From contig CACRXP010001248.1 of assembly GCA_902702965.1 (NCBI GenBank), positions 49,723-113,722 on the forward strand: DNA of 64,000 nucleotides. Direction: 5' to 3'. Each line of letters begins with the position of its first letter. Within the stretch, counting starts at the first letter, position 1. Positions 56,601 through 64,000 of the stretch are shown here, piece after piece. The DNA is from Spirometra erinaceieuropaei. Lineage: Eukaryota; Platyhelminthes; Cestoda; Diphyllobothriidea; Diphyllobothriidae. A model generated the notes under the pieces. That model saw only the letters and a program-made list of their open reading frames with translations, was not told the DNA's origin and searched no databases. The position numbers and the translations under genes were made by a program.

Positions 56601-59600
56601 GACTGGTGCAGGAGGACTTGCTAAAACCACAAGTGACTTACGTTTGAAAGATCTGTCTCTACGATTGCAGACGATTCTTTTGAGTTCTTTAGGATTGCTA
56701 ACAAGCACATTGTCCGAGTAGAAAAAATGGCGGAAGCAAGTATGAAGAAGACACCAAATGCGGTAAGTGGGATGCCAGTTGTTTTATCCTTTCTGAAGGA
56801 AGGAAAAAATGATTGATAAGGATTCAGATCACGTCCTGGATTGTCCGCAGGGCAGTTTAGTCACTAAGATGACAATAACAGTCTGCTATAGAAAGCGGGA
56901 TCCAACTGCAGTGTACAAAATTTGATATAAAAATGTTTGTGTCGATTTCGCTCTTGTGATCCTGGATTAACGACTGTTTATGCATGGTACTTTATTGCCT
57001 AAGCAAATGAGGTTGTAAAGTCTTCAGAATCTAACTGTATTTCTCTCTTTGTTACATCCCATTTTCTCACCCAGAGGCCGACTTCTCAACAAGTGGTTTA
57101 TTATAACATTAAAATAAAAAGTAGATTTTATTCACTGACACTGAGACAGGTCACTGGGTGTACGGTCCCCACCTGGATATGAAGGCCAATACCCGAGCTC
57201 TGGTTTGTGCGATCATTCACTAGATGAAACGGCGCAGAGAGTCTATTTACGATAACATGAACTCCGTGTGAACCCGTCTGGCCGCTGACTCATTTCGGAA
57301 TGGCGTCGTCCTCCATTGACAGACGGAGGCCTTAGGTGATCATTTGCGAGGTCGTGCAAAGCGGCCGAATGATTAATACGAGCTATGGACAAGCGAACAG
57401 TTGTTATGTGTTGCTAGCGGAATCACTGGTCGAGGAGAGTCGGACTACGCTGAGGGTCACTGCAGACCTCATGACATTGGCTAAGCATGCAAACGGGCAG
57501 TGCGGCAACCGTTCCTGGGCGCCAATGACATCCGCGCGGGCCTGGTGAATTACGAATAGATGATCATGTTGAGATAAGAGGCATCCTCTTCTGTCACTAC
57601 AGTGTCACTTCGCATTCGGCAGTTCGCTTGGCAAGCGATATCATGGTTTCCTTTGATGTCACGTCCCTTTTTACTTCTATCCCACAGGACCTGGCAGTCG
57701 AGACAATCGAACTACTCCTACGAGAGAAGTACGACGAAACGGAGAATCGCCTCGGACACGCCCAAATCATCCAGCTCCTGAAGTTCTGTCTCAAGACGTA
57801 CTTTACATTCGACGGAACAATCTACGAGCAGGTGAAGGGAACGCCAATGGGTTCACCGATTTCGGGACTCATAGCCGAGGCGGTCCTTCAACGGCTGGAG
57901 TCGCTGGTTTTCCGACACCACAGACCGAAATTCTGGGCTCGGTATGTGGATGACACCTTCGTCGTCATCGAACGGGATCAGGTGCTGACTTTCAAAGAAC
58001 AACTCAACGCCGTCTTCCCGGACATTCAATTTACGATGGAGGAGGAGGAAAACAGTCAGCTGTCCTTCCTGGATGTCCTCGTCTGCCGCAAAGATTGTGG
58101 TGGCCTAAAAACCAAAGTGTTCAGGAAAGCGACAAATACGACGCAAATACTGAACTTCAATAGCAACCACCCGATCAGTCACAAACGCAGTTGCGTAAGG
58201 GCGTGTTGAGACGCACTGCAGTGAAATGGAAGACAAGGTTGCTGAATTACAATATCTTCGACGGGTAATGAGAGCCAATGGCTACCCGCGCAACTTTGTC
58301 AACCACTGCATACGAAAAGGACACCAAAGACCAAATCCAACTAGCCCCAAATTTTGGCGGGCTCTTCCGTACGTGAAGAACGTCTCGGAAGCCGTCAGTC
58401 GTCTTCTCACTCCACTTGGAGTTGGGGTTGCACACAGGCCGGAAGCAACCATTAGGCGCCAAGTAATGAGACCAAAAGACCCGCTGCCACGGCAGGAAAC
58501 GTCTGGAGTCGTTTACCGGATCTGGTGTAGTTGCGGACAAAGCAATTATGTCGGAGAAACTGGGAGATTACTCCGTACGAGACTTGCCGAGCACGCAGCA
58601 GCAGTGAGGCGGGGAGACGCTAACTCTCAGGTGGCGGCACACTCGACGGGACTCGGCCATATTTTCAAATTTCAAGAGGCCGAAATCCTCGCAAGGGGTG
58701 ACAACCGCGTGAGCCGCGAGCTGCTCGAGTCATGGTTCTCAGGCCCGCAATCAATCAACAAACACAATGACCTCCCGGTGCCCTATTCCGTATTGCGATT
58801 TTCCCTGGGCAGGAGAATCAGTCACGTGGGGAGGGCGCGGGTGAGCCATTATCACGGTGACAGTGAGCCAGTTTGCCGAGCAATCGTCACACCAGCATCG
58901 AGCACGGATGACGAAATCGCGGCAATTAACAACTCGGACTCGGACCGCCAAGCCACCGCCGCATCAATTACGACCCCAGCGGCGATTGTGAGAACTGTTG
59001 ATTGCAGTGCGCATACGGTCCTACGGCAGCCACGTGCTATAAATACTGCACTCCTGGTGCCACCTTCACCTCCATCTGCGAATGTCTCTGATGATGGATT
59101 CGAGTGAGAATCCGAAACGTCAGGCAAATAAACCTCTTGTTCCAGTGATCGCATCTTCATCTTCTGATAAGGGGCATCCTCTTCTGTCACTACAGTGCGA
59201 CTTCGCATTCGGCAGTTCGTAAACTTGCGGGTAGATGTGTACTCAGGCACTTGCAACCATTATGTTGAATTAAGGGCCAGCAGGACGACAGAAGATATGA
59301 AATAAATGAAATCTTCGATATACAGTTTCCCACCCCTGTACTGGAAAGTAGGGAGTAGTTTGGGGTCACATTTATGTTGGCTCGAACTAGATTTAGCGGC
59401 AGTTCTTAATAGAGTGAGTAACGACAAACTGGCAGCTGTATTATGTCACTTTCCCGACTCCAAGTGCACTCAATGGAGCCTAACTGTTCAGCATATGTCT
59501 AATGTGACAGAGTCAGTCGATGCCCTGGAAAACGTGTACCGCAAGTACCCACTCTACATCCACCTCTCGCAGCCGTCGCACAACCCAACATTTCCGCAGA

Positions 59601-61552
59601 AAAGTCAAAGGCGTTTCACGGGATAGCATTCTCAACTAACGGATAGCTTTTACATACATCCGATAAACATCTATTTAAATAAAAAACGCATGATACAACT
59701 TGAGGATTAACTGACCTAACTGCGTTAAAGAAAAGCGATGTAGATATTTGTGAAGAAGGAGGCACGATCGCTGGGACAAGGGCCTTATTCGCTCGACGTC
59801 TTTAATTTCTGCTCAAACTCCCCATCAGAGACAATGGCAGATACGTGCTCGGTGTGCGGATGATGTTTCCGTCGTTATCGACCGGTAGCAACCGCTGACA
59901 TTCAAAAAACGTCTCACTGCGGTCTTCCCAGACATACAATTTACAATCGAGGAGGAAGAGAACAACCAGCTGGCCTTCCTAGATGTCCTCGCATGCCGAA
60001 AGGATTGTGGTGGCTAAAAGACCAAACTGCTCAGGAAGGCGACAAATACGATGCAAGTACTGGACTTCAATAGCAACCACCCAATCAGTCACAAACGCAT
60101 TTGTGTAAGGACGCCCTATCGGCATGTTGAAACGCACTGCAGTGAGCCAGAAGGCAAGATTGCCGAACTACAATACCTCCGACGGGTCATCAAAAACAAT
60201 GGCTACACGCGCAACTTTGTCAACCGGTGCATACGCAAAAGGGACGAAAGGCCTAACCGCTAGGACACCAAATTTTGGTGAGCGCTTCCGTATGTCAGGA
60301 ACGTTTCGGAAACTGTCGGCCACTATCTCGACCACTTGGAGTTGGAGTTGCAAACAGACCGGAGACAACCATCATGCGTCAGTTAATGAAACCGAAAGAC
60401 CCGCTGTCACGGCAAGAAACGTCGGGAGTCGTTTATCGGTCATGGTGCAGTTGCGGACAAAGAAACTACGTCAAACAAACAGAGAAACTGCTCCGAACGC
60501 GAATGGCCGAACAAGTTGCAACAATGCGGAGGAATGACGCCAGCTTTCGTGTTGCGGCTCATTCGACGAGATCCGGCCACAAATTCAAGTTCGACGAGGT
60601 CGAAATTCTCGCTAGAGGTGACAACCGCGTGAGCCGCGAGCTGCTTGAATCATGGTTCACTGACAAGTGCGACGACCTTCCCCTTCCATACTCAGTGCTG
60701 AGACCTCGCCTGGGCGGAGTTATAAGCCCCGCGCGGAGCGCCCAGTTGAACACTGCTCCCAATGCCAGGGTCGGTAGGCCAAATAGTCGAGCAATCATCA
60801 CACCAACATCCAACACAGGTGATGAAACTACAGTAATTAACGACGCGGATATCGGCCATCAAACAGTCAGCACATCAAGTGCAAGGACCTCTTATAAATG
60901 TGAGAGCCGTGAATGTTCATAGGTATGCGGTAGCATGGCGACTGCATCCTATAAATACTGCAATCCCTTGTGCATGAACCATCCGTATCTGCTTTTGTCT
61001 CTGATGATGGGTTCGTGCAGAAATCCGAAACGTCAGGCGAATAAAGCTCTTTTCCTGGAAATCGTGTCTCCTTCTTCACGACTGCTTCCTGGGACTCGTC
61101 TCTTCTCTTCTATTGGCAATGGGCATTTTATCTGATAAACGTCCCGCGCTTCGGTCATACCGTCTAAAAGGGAGAGTTGGAAGCTTACTTTTTTCTCTAC
61201 CAACTCCGAACTTTGCGACTTGCTTAAAATGCAAAATCAGTACTTAAAAAGCCCCAGTGATCCCGTATAAAGTCTGCCAAAACTCATTTACGCTCGAGAG
61301 CCATAGGCAAATCATACTCAAATAAAGGCACCAAAGCAGCCATATAAAGAACATTAGGACAAAAACGTACGAGATGAATTCGCCCGAATTTCGTCCTTGT
61401 ACGATGAAAACAATGCCGGTGGTCAACAGGATTAGACCAAAAAGGAATAGTAGGAGTGCTGGAATGCCGCAGCAAAGAGCGCCGCTGCGAAGGACCCTTC
61501 TGTCGGAATCCGTTAGTGGACCTTCCAGCCGCCGACCCGGAAATCCCACCAT
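53529..61552 (-). CDS. 2TM-PPxY gene C: divergent third paralogue
   Basis: Coding exons 61552-61371 (182 nt), 56792-56642 (151 nt) and 53615-53529 (87 nt) give 139 aa. Intron phases 2 and 0 are the same as in A and B. Donors are GTACGT and GTAAGT. Acceptors are CCTTCCTTCAG and AAATTTTAG. The protein has a charged N-terminus, a strongly hydrophobic segment (GIPALLLFLFGLILLTTG within about 29-53), a short loop without the N-glycosylation sequon of A and B, a second hydrophobic segment starting TTGIPLTAFG and again containing an Arg, and a tail with PPPPYELA. An AATAAA overlaps the stop codon. Intron 1 is about 4.6 kb and filled mainly by two Penelope-like copies on the opposite strand. The divergence implies C split off before the A/B duplication. 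Confidence 0.84.
54712..54945. mobile_element. TTAGGG-bearing TIR element copy near gene C
   Basis: Left end TTTACGTAGCCCCACCTGATG, short TTAGGG-type run (about 54760-54800), then ACCACCGGTCCCGTACATCAG and GGTGGCTGGGG as in 14895-15258. The outermost right terminus is missing. Lies in intron 2 of gene C. Confidence 0.6.
56642..56792 (-). CDS. Gene C exon 2
   Basis: Acceptor CCTTCCTTCAG and donor GTAAGT. The part from TTGI onward aligns with ATGI/TTGI of A and B, and a stretch of nucleotide identity (ACTGGCATCC) remains at the start. Codes 50 residues and ends in phase 0. Confidence 0.84.
57573..57626. repeat. Left target-site duplication of Penelope-like copy 1
   Basis: Begins GATAAGAGGCATCCTC and ends GGCAGTTCG. 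Differs from the right copy at three positions. Confidence 0.8.
57628..58209 (+). CDS. Penelope-like reverse transcriptase ORF (truncated copy 1)
   Basis: Open frame of 193 codons with RT palm motifs in order: motif A FDVTSLFTSIP (about residues 9-19), motif B KGTPMGSPISGL (about 69-80), motif C YVDDTFVVI (about 106-114, both catalytic Asp present), and FLDVLVCRK further on. The N-terminal fingers are missing because the insertion begins exactly here, next to a duplicated target site; no natural start codon is evident (the first codon is TTG). The frame ends early relative to copy 2: about 11 bp present there (around 60107) are missing here at about 58199, putting the GIY-YIG part in another frame. 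Retrotransposon gene in intron 1 of gene C, antisense to it. Confidence 0.85.
   Translation: MASDIMVSFDVTSLFTSIPQDLAVETIELLLREKYDETENRLGHAQIIQLLKFCLKTYFTFDGTIYEQVKGTPMGSPISGLIAEAVLQRLESLVFRHHRPKFWARYVDDTFVVIERDQVLTFKEQLNAVFPDIQFTMEEEENSQLSFLDVLVCRKDCGGLKTKVFRKATNTTQILNFNSNHPISHKRSCVRAC
58226..59107 (+). CDS. Penelope-like GIY-YIG endonuclease ORF (copy 1)
   Basis: Open frame of 293 codons. Linker ELQYLRRVMRANGYP near the start, then a GIY-YIG domain at about residues 95-175: GVVYRIWCSCG, NYVGETGRLLRTRLAEH, HSTGLGH, and ILARGDNRVSRELLESWF with the late Glu typical of the fold. A Ser/Thr/Pro-rich tail follows and ends in SDDGFE. In Penelope-like elements this domain is fused to the RT and nicks target DNA (established for the family). 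Here it is separated from the RT frame by a short deletion, so the copy is probably inactive, though both halves are otherwise well kept. About 55 nt past the stop lie CCGAAACGTCAGG and AATAAA, the element's 3' end. Confidence 0.85.
   Translation: MEDKVAELQYLRRVMRANGYPRNFVNHCIRKGHQRPNPTSPKFWRALPYVKNVSEAVSRLLTPLGVGVAHRPEATIRRQVMRPKDPLPRQETSGVVYRIWCSCGQSNYVGETGRLLRTRLAEHAAAVRRGDANSQVAAHSTGLGHIFKFQEAEILARGDNRVSRELLESWFSGPQSINKHNDLPVPYSVLRFSLGRRISHVGRARVSHYHGDSEPVCRAIVTPASSTDDEIAAINNSDSDRQATAASITTPAAIVRTVDCSAHTVLRQPRAINTALLVPPSPPSANVSDDGFE
59166..59219. repeat. Right target-site duplication of Penelope-like copy 1
   Basis: Begins GATAAGGGGCATCCTC and ends GGCAGTTCG, directly after the element's CATCTTCATCTTCT terminus. 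Confidence 0.8.
59757..61110 (+). mobile_element. Penelope-like element copy 2, decayed
   Basis: Opens with an inverted tail (59766-59855; GCGATCGCTGGGACAAG and TTATTCG, reverse complement of the family 3' end), then the RT C-terminal half, linker, GIY-YIG domain and a forward 3' end (CCGAAACGTCAGGCGAATAAA at about 61024-61044). Same subfamily and strand as copy 1 but with several stops and frameshifts, so it is older. Both copies lie in intron 1 of gene C. Confidence 0.8.
59868..60922 (+). pseudogene. Degenerate RT/GIY-YIG pol of Penelope-like copy 2
   Basis: Starts at the end of RT motif C (VVIDR), continues through FPDIQFTIEEEE and FLDVLACRKD with in-frame stops, then HPISHKR and ELQYLRRV in another stretch, then the GIY-YIG part (GVVYRSWCSCG, NYVKQTEK, LARGDNRVSRELLESWF) at about 60425-60690. 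Compared with copy 1 the Gly of YVGET and the His of AEH are lost, consistent with a dead nuclease. It keeps the short segment missing at 58199 in copy 1. Confidence 0.8.
61371..61552 (-). CDS. Gene C exon 1
   Basis: Begins MVGFPGRR, then a charged TDSDRR stretch before the membrane segment, as in ERKSIRR of gene A. The frame stays open past the donor (GTACGT) for about 40 codons, so an intron-retained reading is possible. The phase-2 match to exon 2 and to the paralogues argues for splicing. Confidence 0.82.
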
Positions 61553-61940
61553 GCGATATTTTATTCAGATAATTACTGTATGTTTGTTCAGTTCAATATC
61601 CGATCAGTAATATTAATCCACTGCGAAGGAGTGTTTTTCCGCGTCCAATATGCAAATGAAATTTGTGAAATATATAAGTAATCTAGGTAAAAGTGCCGCC
61701 GATGTCTGTGATCAGTTTTGGTGGACATTAACTCTTCGTCCCTCTGCCCGGCAGTATCATTCCGGGGAAAGTTTCGGGAGTCGATCACTAAAGAATCTTC
61801 TATTAACCGCTTCCGACCTTTGCACTCACTTCCATTTACCACAATTTTAAAGTGAGCACTTCAAATTCTAACGAGTGATAATTTTTCAGTGGATTTCAGT
61901 GTACAAACGGTTAACGATTTTCCGGAGCTACCACGTCCAC

Positions 61941-61950
61941 CCCCCCCCCC
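61941..61950 (+). repeat. Poly-C run of 10
   Basis: C tract about 390 bp upstream of the gene C start codon. Confidence 0.7.
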
Positions 61951-62219
61951 ACAAAGTTATGGTCACGATAGAGGGTGTGCCTCTACCGGTGGGTGAATTA
62001 AAGGAACTGGGACAAGGCAGTATGTAATGCAACAAATGCAACTTACAGAGTTTTTCAGGTTGTTTCACATCCACAGCAAAATGGCCCCTACTCTGATTTG
62101 TAAACGCAAGTGCTCGAGCACATTTCTTTACCATTTCAGTCGTTTCATCTTACTCTTTATTTCCTGTTATTGCAGCCTGGTAGACAAAAACCACATCAAC
62201 CCACAGATTGCATAGCTCT

Positions 62220-64000
62220 AACACTTTGCGTAGGCCTGTTCACGAGCGGCTAGACAAAATGGGCAAGAAAGTTACAGGCGTCTGTCTGTTGTTTATTTTT
62301 CGTTCACTGGTACTGATCGGAAGCATACAGCTGCTGACCTATCTCATGAAATCCTAACTGAGGGAAAGGATAACGTTGGCGAGGTTGCATTGTGAATCGT
62401 CGTGCAATGTAATTGCAGGGTATTTCTATCGTGCCAGGATGTCGGATTTGAATGTGTTTTCTTCTGGTCGCCTTCTTAAACCACAGTCAGTAAAAATCGC
62501 TGCATGAGTAGGGTGAATCTGTCCACTGAATTTAGGCGCCCCTTTTAATTCAAATATATTTTGTAAAAACCGTGCCTAGAGTATTCGTTCCTGTACTCCT
62601 GCTGTAGACAATTACGTCATCTTTGAATTTGGCATTTGAAAAATAGGCATATTTTAGTTTTAAAAAGGATTTTAATTATGAGAACTTTCGAGGCCGTGAC
62701 ATGGTCATTTACATAGCATACGTTTAATGGTGATGCTCATGAAGTCTGCAGCGTAGTCCACATTCATTGTGGAGTGTTGTGAGACCTATGTGACATATTC
62801 TTAAAAGTAGAAAGAAATGTGATTTTTCTTAAGCGAAAAGAATTCAGCATAGAGGTTTCAAACCTTAAGAGTAAGAGATGCCTCAAGTTCGGTTAAAAAT
62901 TATATGGGAACTGAAAAAGGTTTTATGAAACCAAAATTCACCCTAACTTCTCATATAAAACGCAAAGTGCACGCAATTTACTACTTACTGCGTAAAATTA
63001 AGGATACCATTGCGTATGTCTTCTTTAAAATATGCTTAAATTTTTGAGAACACCTAAAATTAATTGGAAAAATTTCTGCTACATAAGTAGCCATTTATCG
63101 TCGAGCGTGGTTTTCGCAGGCGGCAGAGAAATTCTTTTAAAGGAAATCTTTGCGTGGCTGAAGTATTTTTTGACTACTCTACGCGATAACCAGTATCACA
63201 ACCCGAGCTAAGTTATCTATCCTAATTAAAGGCACCGTTCAGAGTTCAAATTTGCACTTCATAAGCTAGGCCAGCTACTGCAAATACCCTTACTGAGTGT
63301 CGCGCCTTAGCTGACAAGCGTGTGCCTTGAAGCCAGCTAAATTCGATCAAATGTCGCAGCAGAAAAAAACAACAGGTTTTTGAGGATTTTCTCCTTCACG
63401 CCTTGTTGTATTTCTCAGTCCTAACGTGTTTAACTCATTCTCCAGATGACAGCGTAGAGGTCTTTTAGAAGCAGAAAACGTCGCTCAGCAACTGTCAAAA
63501 TACTGACTACAGAGGAAACCTTTAAACGCTGTAATTAGCCAGGTCACGTGTTGCGATAAAAACCAATGCCATTTGGCTCCACATTGGTGTCTGATATGTT
63601 AAATACACAGCAAGCGGGTTCTTTCGATGAAATCCGAAAATGCACGTTGTTCATTAAGTCGTTAAGGGCGCACGTATGAGTAAGTTGCTCGTGAAATCAC
63701 ATGATAAATGTTTTTTGTACCAGCGTCGTTTGTGTCGCTGTACCAACATACCAAGACCCCAAAATAGGAAATGTTGCTCAATCGAGAAATGAACGCAGTT
63801 TATTCTTTCTGCTGAACCATTGACATTCATTCCATCTTATAATATTTTTTTCACGCATGTGCCTACTACCTTGAATTGACATGATTACAAACTAAACAGT
63901 AATTATGCTTTTTAGTAAACTTCGACAGGTGCCTAAAACGCGGCCACATTTAGTCATTTCCTAGTCAATTGCCTACGAATTTCGTATTAATGTCGATCCC
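62220..64000. other. Upstream of gene C, nothing recognised
   Basis: AT-rich; no ORF over 60 codons and no copy of the 140-bp upstream island of genes A and B was found by eye. Contains only the diverged fold-back arm. Confidence 0.5.
63025..63290. repeat. Diverged fold-back arm at the right end
   Basis: Follows the same order of short matches as the right arm (TAAGTAGCCATTT, GTTTTCGCAGGCGGCAG, TTCATAAGCTAGG) but with many changes. Confidence 0.35.

Larger units (their letters stand above)
57628..59165 (+). mobile_element. Penelope-like element copy 1, 5' truncated, with target-site duplication
   Basis: The RT and GIY-YIG halves plus a short 3' UTR sit between two copies of a 54-bp sequence (57573-57626 and 59166-59219; 51 of 54 positions equal). 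This marks both insertion boundaries and shows that 5' truncation happened at integration. Confidence 0.82.

Overview
This window is eukaryotic and AT-rich. It has long introns, many decayed transposons and no operon-like gene packing. A flatworm, probably a cestode, fits best (inference, moderate confidence). The support is Penelope-like elements with a GIY-YIG nuclease, a CR1-like LINE remnant, tRNA-derived repeats and degenerate TTAGGG-type arrays. The host coding sequence is short and split, so it does not appear as long ORFs.

The main content is a family of three paralogous genes on the minus strand, called here 2TM-PPxY genes A, B and C. Each has three coding exons joined by a phase-2 and then a phase-0 intron. 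Exon 1 holds the start codon and a first transmembrane segment. Exon 2 holds a second hydrophobic segment. Exon 3 is a short cytosolic tail ending in a PPPY motif. Gene A uses 12684-12512, 5857-5713 and 3923-3825 (138 aa). Gene B uses 39916-39744, 33103-32959 and 30995-30897 (138 aa). Gene C uses 61552-61371, 56792-56642 and 53615-53529 (139 aa). A and B exons have identical lengths (173/145/99 nt) while their introns differ by many indels. C is more divergent but keeps the same phases and motifs. No known family is assigned.

Genes A and B lie in two diverged copies of a segmental duplication of about 20.6 kb: unit A about 0.26-20.78 kb and unit B about 27.97-48.58 kb, repeating with an offset of about 27-28 kb. 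Between them is a spacer of about 7 kb with a decayed CR1-like LINE. Gene C lies to the right, with no flanking homology to A or B that I can see. Below gene C are two spliced-looking exons (51766-51580 and about 49057-48845) that may belong to a fourth, unrelated minus-strand gene.

Comparing the two units shows which insertions came after the duplication. Unit A alone has a fold-back element (about 1.29-2.27 kb), a Penelope-like fragment (6.28-7.4 kb) and a short TIR element (14.9-15.26 kb). Unit B alone has a 415-bp TIR element with a 7-bp target duplication (40.43-40.84 kb), a truncated fold-back element (44.7-45.3 kb) and an inverted Penelope tail (44.5 kb). Intron 1 of gene C carries two same-strand Penelope-like copies, the first bounded by a 54-bp near-perfect duplication. 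A 140-bp non-coding block about 1.1 kb upstream of exon 1 is about 96% identical between units and is a good candidate promoter or 5' non-coding exon.
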